From JAHEAO01 sp041633555 (GTDB lineage Bacteria > Pseudomonadota > Alphaproteobacteria > Rhodobacterales > Rhodobacteraceae), in the NCBI GenBank assembly GCA_041633555.1, contig JBFKFZ010000002.1, positions 84,656 through 148,655 of the forward strand: a DNA stretch of 64,000 nucleotides, written 5' to 3'. This document shows positions 1-8,767 of this stretch, piece after piece. Below the pieces are notes generated by a model that saw only the letters and a list, made by a program, of their open reading frames with translations, had not been told where the DNA came from and did no database searches. Positions within the stretch are counted from its first letter, which is position 1. Each line of letters begins with the position of its first letter. A program made the position numbers and the translations under genes.

Positions 1-2
1 TT

Positions 3-440
3 TGGCATTCGGGTCGAAAGGACCTGGCATATTTCGTGCAGATGCGGAATTCCGAGCAGTTCGGCGTTGATATCCACCCTGCTGCGCGGATTGGTCAGGG
101 TATCATGATCGACCATGCGCATTCCATTGTAATTGGCGAGACCGCAGTCGTTGGCGACAATGTTTCCATGCTTCATTCGGTAACTCTGGGCGGCACAGGC
201 AAGCAGGACGACGACCGGCACCCGAAGATCGGCGATGGCGTTTTGATAGGTGCGGGGGCGAAGGTTCTCGGAAATATTAAGATCGGCTATTGCAGCCGAA
301 TTGCCGCCGGTTCGGTTGTCTTGCATGAAGTGCCCGCCTGCAAGACTGTCGCGGGCGTGCCGGCCAAGATCGTCGGCGAGGCCGGCTGTGATCAACCTTC
401 GGTGATGATGGACCAGTTGCTGAATGACAGTGCCGGCTAA
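3..440 (+). CDS. cysE: Serine O-acetyltransferase, C-terminal part (cut by window start)
   Basis: The reading frame is open from base 3 to the stop at 440, giving about 145 residues; the N-terminal half lies outside the window. The visible part is the left-handed beta-helix catalytic domain of CysE, which acetylates L-serine with acetyl-CoA as the first step of cysteine synthesis. The hexapeptide repeats are evident (VDIHPAARIGQG, ATLIG-like turns), with the active-site stretch DIHPAARIG, the MLHSVTLGGTGK loop and the terminal GVPAKIVG signature. A GTG at 36 could be mistaken for a start, but the homologous frame continues upstream. It converges with the pdh genes, with 11 bases between the stops. 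Confidence 0.93.
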   Translation, partial: WHSGRKDLAYFVQMRNSEQFGVDIHPAARIGQGIMIDHAHSIVIGETAVVGDNVSMLHSVTLGGTGKQDDDRHPKIGDGVLIGAGAKVLGNIKIGYCSRIAAGSVVLHEVPACKTVAGVPAKIVGEAGCDQPSVMMDQLLNDSAG

Positions 441-451
441 GGCGCAGTATC

Positions 452-1756
452 CTAGGCCAACATCGCGATTGGGTTCTCGAGGTTCTGCTTAATGGCAGCG
501 AGCAGTTCCGAACCCAAGGCCCCGTCGATCACGCGATGATCGACCGATAGCGTTGCCGACATCAATGTCGCCGACGTCAATTGTCCATTGGTTCCAACAA
601 CTGGCTTCTTGATGCCAGCACCAACGGCCAGAATTGCTCCGTGCGGCGGATTTATGACAGCATCGAAACTGTCGATACCGAACATCCCTAGGTTTGAGAT
701 GGCGAAGCTGCCGCCTTGATACTCGTGCGGCGCCAGTTTGCGGTCCTTGGCCCGCGCAGCAAGGTCCTTCATTTCCGTGCTGAGGCTCGACAGCGACTTG
801 CTATGTGCGTCCCGGAGCACGGGGGTGAACAGACCGCCCTCTATCGCGACTGCTACTGCGACGTCAGAGGGGCCAAGCTTCAGAATACGGTCGCCGGCCC
901 AAACGGCGTTCGCATCCGGAACCATCTGCAGCGCCACCGCGCAGGCCTTGATGATGAAGTCATTGACCGAGAGCTTTACATCCCTTGGTTCCAGTTGCCT
1001 GTTCAGCGTGCTCCGCAGGGAAAGCAACGCGTCAAGCTCAATGTCCCGCCGAAGATAGAAATGCGGAATCGTCTGTTTTGCCTCAGTCAGGCGGGCTGTG
1101 ATGGTCTTGCGCATTCCATCGAGTTTGATTTCCTGGAATTCGCGATCCGCATAAATCTTTGCGATTGCGTCATACGATGCTGAAACGCTCTCTTTCCGGT
1201 CGGTTGTGAGTTCTTCTGTGGGGCGCGCCACTTCAGCGGTTGGTTTGGCTGCTTCAACATCCGACTTGATGATCCGTCCATGTGGACCGGACCCCTTTAT
1301 CTGCGCTAGTTCGATCCCGCGGTCTGCCGCAATCCGGCGGGCGAGAGGGGAGGCGAAGACTCTGTCTCCGCCGCCGGATTTCGAAGGCTTGGCAAGATCT
1401 TGCTGACTGGTTGGGGCTTTTGCAATCTCCTCGACCGTCGACGTCGGCATGTCCTTCGTCTTCTCTTTGTGAGAATTCGCGTTTTCGGATCGCTTGATAT
1501 CTTCAGTGCTCTCGTCATCGGCGAGCATGACTGCGATTGGCGAATTGACCTTGACGCCCTCGGTGCCCTCCTTGACCAGCAACTTTCCGACAATGCCTTC
1601 GTCAACGGCTTCAAATTCCATGGTGGCCTTGTCGGTCTCGATCTCGGCCAGCAAGTCGCCGGAAGATACTGTGTCGCCCTCCTTGACGAGCCATTTCGCC
1701 AGCGTGCCTTCCTCCATCGTCGGAGAGAGCGCGGGCATGAGTATTTCTATTGGCAT
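452..1756 (-). CDS. pdhC: Pyruvate dehydrogenase E2, dihydrolipoamide acetyltransferase
   Basis: E2 core of the pyruvate dehydrogenase complex; it transfers the acetyl group from lipoamide to CoA. The 434 residues show an N-terminal lipoyl domain (about 1-80, lipoyl lysine K43 in ETDKATMEFEA), a charged linker, a peripheral-subunit-binding domain at about 134-169 (ASPLARRIAADRGI) and a C-terminal catalytic acyltransferase domain ending in the DHRVIDG motif (about 406-412) with the catalytic histidine. It is the third gene of the minus-strand run pdhA-pdhB-pdhC and starts 13 bases after pdhB ends. No lpd (E3) gene follows here; cysE lies convergent directly after. The lipoyl domain is almost the same as the one on PdhB. 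Confidence 0.97.
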   Translation of the reverse strand: MPIEILMPALSPTMEEGTLAKWLVKEGDTVSSGDLLAEIETDKATMEFEAVDEGIVGKLLVKEGTEGVKVNSPIAVMLADDESTEDIKRSENANSHKEKTKDMPTSTVEEIAKAPTSQQDLAKPSKSGGGDRVFASPLARRIAADRGIELAQIKGSGPHGRIIKSDVEAAKPTAEVARPTEELTTDRKESVSASYDAIAKIYADREFQEIKLDGMRKTITARLTEAKQTIPHFYLRRDIELDALLSLRSTLNRQLEPRDVKLSVNDFIIKACAVALQMVPDANAVWAGDRILKLGPSDVAVAVAIEGGLFTPVLRDAHSKSLSSLSTEMKDLAARAKDRKLAPHEYQGGSFAISNLGMFGIDSFDAVINPPHGAILAVGAGIKKPVVGTNGQLTSATLMSATLSVDHRVIDGALGSELLAAIKQNLENPIAMLA

Positions 1757-1769
1757 GTCCCGGTTCCTC

Positions 1770-3164
1770 CTATCGATAAGTCACTTGCTTGACGGCTTCG
1801 ATGACTTCCTTGGTGGTCACCAAGGCGAGTCTTTCAAGATTGGCAGCGTAGGGCATCGGAACGTCCTTGCCGGTGCAGTTCAGAACGGGCGCATCGAGGT
1901 AGTCGAAGGCCTCGGTCATAATCTTTGCAGAAAGATGGTTGCCGATCGACCCGACGGGGAAACCTTCCTCAACGGTTACACAACGGTTGGTCTTTTGGAC
2001 CGAACGTATCACCGTTTCGTAGTCGATCGGGCGCAAGGTCCGCAAATCGACTACCTCGGCTTCTATCCCGTCCTTTGCCAATGCTTCAGCGGCTTCCAGG
2101 GCGTAGGTCATGCCGATGCCGAAGCTGACGATGGTGACGTCTCCTCCCTCGCGCCAGATCCTCGCCTTGCCGAACTGCACGGTGAAATCATCCATTTCCG
2201 GAACGTCGAAGGACCGACCGTAAAGGATCTCGTTTTCCAGGAAGATGACCGGGTTCGGATCGCGGATCGCGGTTTTCAGCAGGCCCTTGGCATCGGCGGC
2301 GGAGTAGGGCTGCGCGACCTTCAGTCCCGGAATATGGGCGTACCAGGCTGCATAATCCTGACTGTGCTGGGCTCCGACCCGGGCGGCTGCGCCGTTGGGG
2401 CCGCGAAAGACCATGGGCGCCCCCATCTGGCCGCCCGACATGTAGCGCGTCTTGGCGGCGGAGTTCACGATCTGATCCATCGCTTGCATCGCAAAATTGA
2501 AGGTCATGAACTCGACGATCGGGCGCAGACCGCCAAAGGCCGCGCCCACGGCAATACCTGCAAAGCCGTGTTCAGTGATCGGGGTGTCGATGACGCGCTT
2601 CGGGCCGAACTCGTCCAGCAGACCCTGGCTGATCTTGTAGGCCCCCTGATACTCGGCCACTTCCTCTCCCATCAGGTAGACCGTCTCGTCGCGGCGCATC
2701 TCTTCGGCCATCGCGTCGCGCAGAGCTTCGCGTACCGTCGTCGACTTCATCTTGGTGCCTTCGGGCACCTCGGTTTCGGGCGGGGCCAACGCGGCCCTGG
2801 CCTTTGCCGGCGGCTCGGCGCCGGAACTCTTGCTCGACTGTTCACGTGTCTGACGCTCGGCGCTGTCCGCTTGCCTTTCTTCCGTTCCTTTCAGGGCGGC
2901 CTCGGTATCCTCGACGCCCTCGCCATCCTCGACCAGAACCGCGATCGGTGTATTGACCTTTATGCTCTCCGTGCCTTCGGCGACCAGCAACTTGCCGACG
3001 ATTCCCTCATCGACCGCCTCGAATTCCATCGTCGCTTTATCGGTCTCGATCTCGGCAATGATGTCGCCCGAGGACACTGCGTCGCCTTCCTTCACCAGCC
3101 ACTTCGCAAGCGTGCCCTCTTCCATCGTCGGTGAAAGCGCCGGCATCAGAATTTCGGTTGCCAT
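1770..3164 (-). CDS. pdhB: Pyruvate dehydrogenase E1 beta subunit with N-terminal lipoyl domain
   Basis: Beta subunit of the thiamine-diphosphate-dependent E1 component, which decarboxylates pyruvate. The protein of 464 residues is longer than a plain E1 beta (about 330) because residues 1-80 are a lipoyl domain (K43 in ETDKATMEFEA), followed by an alanine/glutamate-rich linker to about 135 and the transketolase-like pyrimidine-binding and C-terminal domains (VREALRDAMAEEM, EHGFAGIAVGAAFGG). This arrangement is typical of alphaproteobacteria. The start at 3164 is chosen because MATEILMPALSP begins the domain and a GAGGGAGAC ribosome site lies just upstream; the frame stays open further upstream but into pdhA. 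It follows pdhA by 13 bases. Confidence 0.96.
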   Translation of the reverse strand: MATEILMPALSPTMEEGTLAKWLVKEGDAVSSGDIIAEIETDKATMEFEAVDEGIVGKLLVAEGTESIKVNTPIAVLVEDGEGVEDTEAALKGTEERQADSAERQTREQSSKSSGAEPPAKARAALAPPETEVPEGTKMKSTTVREALRDAMAEEMRRDETVYLMGEEVAEYQGAYKISQGLLDEFGPKRVIDTPITEHGFAGIAVGAAFGGLRPIVEFMTFNFAMQAMDQIVNSAAKTRYMSGGQMGAPMVFRGPNGAAARVGAQHSQDYAAWYAHIPGLKVAQPYSAADAKGLLKTAIRDPNPVIFLENEILYGRSFDVPEMDDFTVQFGKARIWREGGDVTIVSFGIGMTYALEAAEALAKDGIEAEVVDLRTLRPIDYETVIRSVQKTNRCVTVEEGFPVGSIGNHLSAKIMTEAFDYLDAPVLNCTGKDVPMPYAANLERLALVTTKEVIEAVKQVTYR

Positions 3165-3177
3165 CGTCTGGTCTCCC

Positions 3178-4173
3178 TCAGGCCTCTGCGTAAATGTCGG
3201 TCCAGAGCTCGTCGAGCTGCGGCTCGGGGCTTTCCTTGGCGAATTCAGCGGCATCGTTGACGATTGCCTTGATCTGCTTGTCGATGGCCTTCAGATCATC
3301 CTCGCTTGCATGCTTGCCCGAAAGCAACAGCGACCGGACATGTTCGATCGCGTCGCGCTCTTCCCGGATCTTCTGCACTTCTTCGCGAGTTCGGTACTTG
3401 GCCGGGTCTGACATCGAATGACCGCGATACCGGTAAGTCTTGACCTCGAGAATGTAGGGGCCCTTGCCGGCGCGGCAATGCGCCACCGCCTTCTCCCCCG
3501 CAGCCTTCACCGCGAGCACATCCATTCCGTCGACCTCTTCGCCCGGAATTCCATAGGCGGCACCACGTTCCCACATGCTGGGGGATTTGGTCGACCGCTT
3601 AACGCTGGTCCCCATCGCATACTGGTTGTTCTCGATCACAAAGATCACCGGCAGATCCCATAGTTCGGCCATGTTGTAGGTCTCGTAGACCTGGCCCTGG
3701 TTCGCGGCGCCGTCGCCGAAATAGGTGAAGGTCACACTGCCGGTTTCAAGATACTTGTCGGCTAGCGCCAGACCGGCGCCAATCGGAACCTGGGCCGCGA
3801 CGATCCCGTGCCCGCCATAGAAATCCTTCTCTTTTGAGAACATGTGCATCGAGCCGCCCTTGCCCTTGGAATAGCCGCCTTCGCGACCGGTCAGCTCGGC
3901 CATCACTCCCTTCGGATTCATACCACAGGCCAGCATGTGGCCATGATCGCGGTAAGAGGTGATCCGCTTGTCGCCTTCCTCGGCTGCAGCTTCAAGCCCG
4001 ACGACAACGGCTTCTTGGCCGATATAAAGGTGGCAGAACCCGCCGATCAGCCCCATGCCATAAAGCTGCCCTGCCTTCTCTTCGAATCGGCGGATCAGCA
4101 GCATCTCTCGGTAATATTCGAGCAGTTCTTCCTTGGAAACATTCGGCTTGGTGGCGCGTTTTGCGGCGGCCAT
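3178..4173 (-). CDS. pdhA: Pyruvate dehydrogenase E1 alpha subunit
   Basis: Alpha subunit of E1; together with PdhB it binds thiamine diphosphate and decarboxylates pyruvate. The 331 residues carry the ThDP motif beginning GDGAANQGQ (about 153) and closing at ENNQYAMGT (about 181), plus the YRGHSMSDPAKYR loop near 270. The start MAAAKRATK at 4173 has a GAGGAGG site 6 bases upstream; two upstream ATGs overlap this site and are less likely. First gene of the pdhABC unit. A perfect 9+9 inverted repeat at 4198-4219 lies 24 bases upstream and may be an operator. Confidence 0.97.
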   Translation of the reverse strand: MAAAKRATKPNVSKEELLEYYREMLLIRRFEEKAGQLYGMGLIGGFCHLYIGQEAVVVGLEAAAEEGDKRITSYRDHGHMLACGMNPKGVMAELTGREGGYSKGKGGSMHMFSKEKDFYGGHGIVAAQVPIGAGLALADKYLETGSVTFTYFGDGAANQGQVYETYNMAELWDLPVIFVIENNQYAMGTSVKRSTKSPSMWERGAAYGIPGEEVDGMDVLAVKAAGEKAVAHCRAGKGPYILEVKTYRYRGHSMSDPAKYRTREEVQKIREERDAIEHVRSLLLSGKHASEDDLKAIDKQIKAIVNDAAEFAKESPEPQLDELWTDIYAEA

Positions 4174-4197
4174 TGGCATCCTCCTCGGCTTCACACT

Positions 4198-4219
4198 GAT
4201 AGTTTAACGCTAAACTATC
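4198..4219. promoter_or_regulatory. Perfect inverted repeat upstream of pdhA
   Basis: GATAGTTTA-ACGC-TAAACTATC: two 9-base arms that match exactly around a four-base spacer with CG at the centre. It sits 24 bases before the pdhA start codon. A palindrome centred on CpG is what LacI/GalR-type regulators recognise, and such regulators control central carbon genes in related bacteria, but the protein that binds here cannot be named from the sequence. Confidence 0.5.
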
Positions 4220-4334
4220 CTCGACGAAAGCGGCATCGCGCGTCAGACCCGCGATTGGCCTGCGACCGGGCGACGATTGACATGATCGAAAGCCAGAGCT
4301 CGGATCGCCGATCGGACAAACCAATCCACAAGAC

Positions 4335-4637
4335 CTAGCGAATGACAACCTCGTCCATGCGGACCAGGCCCAGAACATCGCGGGCCTGTTCATCCAGCAG
4401 ATCCAGATCAAGAAACTCATCGGACAGGCGATGTGTCTTGTTGCGCATCTCCGCCACTTCCGACTTCAGCCGGTCGCGCTCAAACTTCAGCGCTTCCGAC
4501 TCTGCCTCGATGGCAATACGACGAAAAAGCCCGAAATCTCCCTGGACGCTGGCGAAGGTGAAATAGGTTCCAAGCGCGAAGATGATCGCGAAATAGATCA
4601 CTGCGCCATAGGTCGGGTTATTGCTCTGAACACTCAT
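4335..4637 (-). CDS. FtsB/DivIC-family septum formation initiator
   Basis: Small bitopic membrane protein of 100 residues with a short cytoplasmic N-terminus, one transmembrane helix (about 11-29, GAVIYFAIIFALGTYFTFA) and a coiled coil at about 40-70 (AEAESEALKFERDRLKSEVAEMRNK in pattern), followed by the DLLDEQARDVLGLVRMDEVVI tail typical of the DivIC/FtsB family. Such proteins join FtsL and FtsQ in the divisome. The start at 4637 is supported by GAGGCGACAAG upstream; longer starts would add residues with no family match. Gene order next to pdhA is common in Rhodobacteraceae. Divergent from the acyl-CoA dehydrogenase. Confidence 0.88.
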   Translation of the reverse strand: MSVQSNNPTYGAVIYFAIIFALGTYFTFASVQGDFGLFRRIAIEAESEALKFERDRLKSEVAEMRNKTHRLSDEFLDLDLLDEQARDVLGLVRMDEVVIR

Positions 4638-4818
4638 CTTGTCGCCTCGATCGCCGTCTCTGCGTACGGCTTTGGCGGACAATGGCACAGCTGGACCTTC
4701 TTGTGAATCCTGTTTCGATGCAGAAGGGTGTATATTCGGGCGGGCAGGGGATGTTGACAACAACTCGACCTTTTGCGGCGCGGGTGTTTCGCGCTATCTT
4801 CGGGCGGGAGGCCGCACA

Positions 4819-6438
4819 ATGCCCAGATTGCCCGCCAGAACCAATCTCGTCACCCATACCGTCAGCAATCAGCCGGACTTCTCGATGGACCGGGATCTGT
4901 GGATGTCCGATCGGCCGCTGCGGAGTTTTGTCAAGGAATTCGAAGGGCTGTCGGACGCACTTTCTGGCTACGGCAAGGTGCTGGGGCGGGCGGACATGCG
5001 CGAGGCCGGGCGGCTGGCCAACCGGCACTGGCCGGAACTGAAGTCGTTCGACCGCGCTGGCAGGCGATTGGATGAGGTCGAGTTTCATCCCGCCTACCAC
5101 GAACTTTTGGCCCTCGGCATCTCGTACGGCTATTCCGCCATCGCATGGGAGGGAAAGCGGGGAGGGCAGGTCACCCATGCGGCGATGGTCTACCTCGCGA
5201 GTCAGACAGAGCCCGGCACCTGCTGTCCGATGACAATGACCTATGCGGCGATTCCCGCCTTGGCCGCCTATCCGGAGCTGTGTGACATCTGGCGACCCAA
5301 ACTGGTATCCCGCGAATACGACCCGGCCATCAGACAGATAGTGCAAAAGCGCGGGGCGACGCTTGGAATGGCGATGACCGAGAAGCAGGGCGGATCGGAC
5401 GTGCGCAGCAACGAAACAACAGCCACACGCGAGGGCGATCACTATCGACTGACCGGGCACAAATGGTTCTGCTCCGCGCCGATGTCCGACGGGTTCCTGA
5501 CGTTGGCGAAGGCGCAGGGCGAATTGACATGCTTCCTCGTGCCGCGCTGGCTTGAGGGAGAGCGGAACAACATCCACCTGATGCGGCTGAAGGACAAGCT
5601 CGGCAATCGCGCGAATGCCTCTGCCGAGATCGAATATCACGGCGCGCTGGCCCGCCGGCTCGGAGACGAAGGCAACGGCGTGCGCACTATCATCGAGATG
5701 GTGCACCACACGCGCCTCGATACCGCGATGGCGCCGGCGGGCCTTATGCGGGCAGCGCTTGCCGAAGCCAAGCACTGGTGCGACCATCGTTCGGTCTTTC
5801 AGAAACACCTCATCGACCAGCCGCTGATGCGCTCGGTGCTGGCCGATCTTGCGCTCGATTGGGAAGGTGCGCTGGCCCTGGGCCTCTATGTCGCGCGGGC
5901 CTACGAGGCGCAGACCGGCGCCGAGCGAAGCTTTGCGCGGATCGGGGTGGCGCTTGCGAAATTCCTGTCAAACAAGCTTTGTCCCAACCTCGTCTGCGAG
6001 GCAATGGAGGCGCTGGGCGGCATGGGCTATGTCGAAGACACGCCGCTGCCGATGCTCTACCGCGAGGCGCCGCTGAACGCAATCTGGGAGGGCTCGGGCA
6101 ATGTCATCTGCCTTGACGTTCTGCGCACGCTTGCCAGCGACCCGGCTGCCAAGGCGGCGCTGAACAGCGAGTTCGACGCGGTTATTGGCGCGGATCGCCG
6201 CTATGACCTCGCCCTGCAGGCGCACCGTCAGCGTTGGCCCGGCATTCCGACTGAAGACGAGGCGCGATGGTTCACCGAAGGCGCTGCGGCGCTGCTGACC
6301 GCATCGGTGCTGCTTCGTCACGCCCCAGCCGCGGTTGCCGACGGCTATGTCGCGACCCGTGTCAGCGGCGAACGGGGCCGCGTTGCGGGCGCGGTTTCAG
6401 GCCTCGATACCGAGGCGCTGATCGCGCGGATCGGGTGA
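4819..6438 (+). CDS. AidB-like acyl-CoA dehydrogenase
   Basis: Flavoprotein of the acyl-CoA dehydrogenase superfamily, 539 residues, close in length to E. coli AidB. Family features: GMAMTEKQGGSDVRSNETTA (FAD/substrate motif), HKWFCSAPMSDGFLTLAKA, and the C-terminal signature region EAMEALGGMGYVEDTPLPMLYREAPLNAIWEGSGNV written here only as its key parts (ALGGMGYVED, IWEGSGNV). The start at 4819 (MPRLPARTNLVTHTVSNQ) follows a GGGAGG site. AidB is linked to the alkylation response in E. coli; other members may oxidise acyl-CoA esters. Substrate is not evident here. It is a single gene between the divergent division gene and the convergent aldolase gene. Confidence 0.9.
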   Translation: MPRLPARTNLVTHTVSNQPDFSMDRDLWMSDRPLRSFVKEFEGLSDALSGYGKVLGRADMREAGRLANRHWPELKSFDRAGRRLDEVEFHPAYHELLALGISYGYSAIAWEGKRGGQVTHAAMVYLASQTEPGTCCPMTMTYAAIPALAAYPELCDIWRPKLVSREYDPAIRQIVQKRGATLGMAMTEKQGGSDVRSNETTATREGDHYRLTGHKWFCSAPMSDGFLTLAKAQGELTCFLVPRWLEGERNNIHLMRLKDKLGNRANASAEIEYHGALARRLGDEGNGVRTIIEMVHHTRLDTAMAPAGLMRAALAEAKHWCDHRSVFQKHLIDQPLMRSVLADLALDWEGALALGLYVARAYEAQTGAERSFARIGVALAKFLSNKLCPNLVCEAMEALGGMGYVEDTPLPMLYREAPLNAIWEGSGNVICLDVLRTLASDPAAKAALNSEFDAVIGADRRYDLALQAHRQRWPGIPTEDEARWFTEGAAALLTASVLLRHAPAAVADGYVATRVSGERGRVAGAVSGLDTEALIARIG

Positions 6439-6457
6439 CGGGCTCTGGCGTTGCGCC

Positions 6458-7351
6458 TCAGCCGGCGACCGAGGCGTCATAGATGCTCTGGATCGTGCTA
6501 TCGAGCATCTTATTAAACTCGGCATCGTCCTGCTGAGCCGACAGCCCCTCGGTCAGGGCGCGCGAAAAACTGGCGATCACGCCGGTATTCTGGGCGAGCT
6601 TTTCATTGGCTTCGGCGCGGGTATAGCCGCCCGACAGCGCCACGATGCGCATGATGCGCGGATGATCGACCAGCGACTTGTACTGATTGGCCGTCGTCGG
6701 CAGAGTCAGCTTCAGCATCACCTGCTGGCCGTCCGGCAGCGCGTCGAGCTGCTTTGACAGTTCCGCCAGCAGGATGTCCTCGGCCTCGGCCTTGTCGGTG
6801 ATCGAGATTGTCACTTCCGGTTCGATGATCGGCATCAGATCGTGTCCAAGAACCTGTTTTCCGATTTCGAACTGCTGGGCCACATTCGCGGCGATCCCGG
6901 TCTGGGATGCCGCGTCGATGACCGATCGCATCTTGGTTCCGAATATCCCCAAGGCCTTGGCGCGGGGCAACAACTGGTCGAGCCCCGGCATCGGCTTCAT
7001 CAGACGCGTGCCGTCGGCCTTCTCCTCAAGCCCCTTGTCGATCTTCAGAAACGGCACCACGCCGCGCTCTTCCCAGAGATATTTCGCGGTAGGTTTGCCG
7101 CCGACCTGCCGATCCATCGTGTTTTCGAACAGGATCGCGCCGATGACCCGTTCGCCGGTAAAGGCAGGCGAGGTCATGATCCGGCTGCGCATCTCGTGGA
7201 TGAGGTCAAACATCTGATCGTCCGAGGAATAGGAATCCTCGGCGACCCCGTAAAGCCGTAGCGCCTTTGGGGTCGAGCCGCCGCTCTGATCAAGGGCGGC
7301 AACAAATCCCTTGCCGCTTTGCATCTGTGTCGCTTGCTTGGAATTAGTCAT
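6458..7351 (-). CDS. fda: Class I fructose-bisphosphate aldolase
   Basis: Cleaves fructose 1,6-bisphosphate into glyceraldehyde 3-phosphate and dihydroxyacetone phosphate by a Schiff-base lysine. The 297 residues match the short bacterial class I family: KGFVAALDQSGGSTPKAL at the N-terminus, FLKIDKGLEEKADGTRLMKP, and VMLKLTLPTTANQY, where the lysine is the likely Schiff base. No metal-binding motif of class II enzymes is present. It lies directly downstream of pgk on the same strand with a 99-base gap, so glycolysis/gluconeogenesis genes are grouped. A half-palindrome CTGTTAGCGTCATC (7435-7448 read on the minus strand) lies about 85 bases upstream and resembles a LacI-type half site; this is only suggestive. 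Confidence 0.94.
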   Translation of the reverse strand: MTNSKQATQMQSGKGFVAALDQSGGSTPKALRLYGVAEDSYSSDDQMFDLIHEMRSRIMTSPAFTGERVIGAILFENTMDRQVGGKPTAKYLWEERGVVPFLKIDKGLEEKADGTRLMKPMPGLDQLLPRAKALGIFGTKMRSVIDAASQTGIAANVAQQFEIGKQVLGHDLMPIIEPEVTISITDKAEAEDILLAELSKQLDALPDGQQVMLKLTLPTTANQYKSLVDHPRIMRIVALSGGYTRAEANEKLAQNTGVIASFSRALTEGLSAQQDDAEFNKMLDSTIQSIYDASVAG

Positions 7352-7450
7352 GCTTCCCGCCTGAAACTGGTGCTGAAATCGCGTGATTACCGCTCAGATC
7401 TCTTTAGGGCCCGGTCCCACGCGTTGCAATCATGATGACGCTAACAGCGC

Positions 7451-8641
7451 CTAATTCTCCAGCGCGGCCACTCCGGGCAGTGTCTTTCCCTCCATCCATT
7501 CCAGAAACGCCCCCCCCGCGGTCGATATGTAGCTGAAGTCGTCAGCGACGCCCGCATGGTTGAGGGCCGAGACGGTATCGCCACCACCGGCGACCGATGT
7601 CAGCTGTCCCGCGCGGGTCAGTTCAGCGGCATTGCGGGCCGCAGCGACAGTGGCTGCGTCGAAGGGTTCGATCTCGAATGCGCCGAGCGGGCCATTCCAG
7701 ATCAAGGTCCGGCATTTCGCAAAGATGGCCGCGACCAGCTCGACGGTTTTTGGGCCGGCATCCAGTATCATCCCGTCCTCAGGGCAGTCGTCGACATCAA
7801 GAACCGAATGGTCCGCATTGGCTGCGAATTCGCGTGCCACCACGATATCTGCAGGCAACAGGATCTCGCATCCCGCCTCGTCGGCCTTTTTCAGGATCTC
7901 CCGGGCGGTTTTGGCGAGGTCATGCTCAGCCAGGGATTTCCCGACGCCAATACCTTGCGCGGCAAGGAACGTGTTGGCCATGCCGCCGCCGATCACCAAG
8001 AATTCGACCTTGCGGACAAGATTGCCCAGAAGATCGAGTTTTGTCGATACTTTCGCGCCGCCGACGACAGCAACGACCGGGCGTTCGGGACTGCCTAGTG
8101 CTGCTTCCAGCGCGGTCAGTTCGGCCTGCATTAGCCGTCCAGCCGCGGCGGGGATTAGCTGCGCGATACCCTCGGTCGAGCCATGGGCCCGGTGCGCTGC
8201 GGAAAAGGCGTCATTCACATAGACGTCGCCGAGTGCTGCCAGTGCCGCAGCGAAGGCAGGATCGTTCCTTTCCTCTCCGGCGTGAAACCGGGTGTTTTCC
8301 AGCAGCAGCACATCACCCCCTGCCAGCGCGGCCACGGCATTCTTCGCCGCGCCGCCGATGCAATCCTCGGCGAACCGGACTTCTGCCCCGATATACTCTT
8401 GTAGCATGGGCACCAGCGGTTTTAGCGACATCTCGGGCACGACCTTGCCCTTCGGCCGGTCAAAATGCGCCAGGAGAACTGGCTTGCCGCCAGCCTTCAG
8501 GATGTCCTTTACCGTAGGCACAATGCGCTCGATCCGGGTTGCATCCGTGACCTTGCCTTCCTCTACCGGGACGTTGATGTCGACACGGGTCAGCACGACC
8601 TTTCCGGCAAGATCGAGATCGTCGAGGGTCTTCCAACTCAT
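7451..8641 (-). CDS. pgk: Phosphoglycerate kinase
   Basis: Interconverts 1,3-bisphosphoglycerate plus ADP and 3-phosphoglycerate plus ATP. The 396 residues carry VVLTRVDINVPVEEGKV at the N-terminus (phosphoglycerate site), LLENTRFHAGEE, VVGGAKVSTKLDLLGNLV and the nucleotide-site GGGDTVSALNHAG near the C-terminus. The start MSWKTLDDLDL at 8641 is preceded by AAGGAG; an upstream ATG extends the frame without homology. Full length for the family. Downstream on the same strand is the class I aldolase; upstream the divergent cyclophilin pair. Confidence 0.97.
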   Translation of the reverse strand: MSWKTLDDLDLAGKVVLTRVDINVPVEEGKVTDATRIERIVPTVKDILKAGGKPVLLAHFDRPKGKVVPEMSLKPLVPMLQEYIGAEVRFAEDCIGGAAKNAVAALAGGDVLLLENTRFHAGEERNDPAFAAALAALGDVYVNDAFSAAHRAHGSTEGIAQLIPAAAGRLMQAELTALEAALGSPERPVVAVVGGAKVSTKLDLLGNLVRKVEFLVIGGGMANTFLAAQGIGVGKSLAEHDLAKTAREILKKADEAGCEILLPADIVVAREFAANADHSVLDVDDCPEDGMILDAGPKTVELVAAIFAKCRTLIWNGPLGAFEIEPFDAATVAAARNAAELTRAGQLTSVAGGGDTVSALNHAGVADDFSYISTAGGAFLEWMEGKTLPGVAALEN

Positions 8642-8767
8642 CGGCTGGCTCCTTATGGGCGGGCAGTTGCCTCTATCCACCCGATCTGGGGCACGGCGTC
8701 AACATCGCCCTTTCCCTTCGACGCCTTGCGGCCTAGTTTGCCGCAAAATTATGCAAAGGAGGGCCCG

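Noticed and set aside
1494..3134. Plus-strand frame opposite the pdh genes
   Set aside because: PdhB and PdhC are clear on the minus strand.
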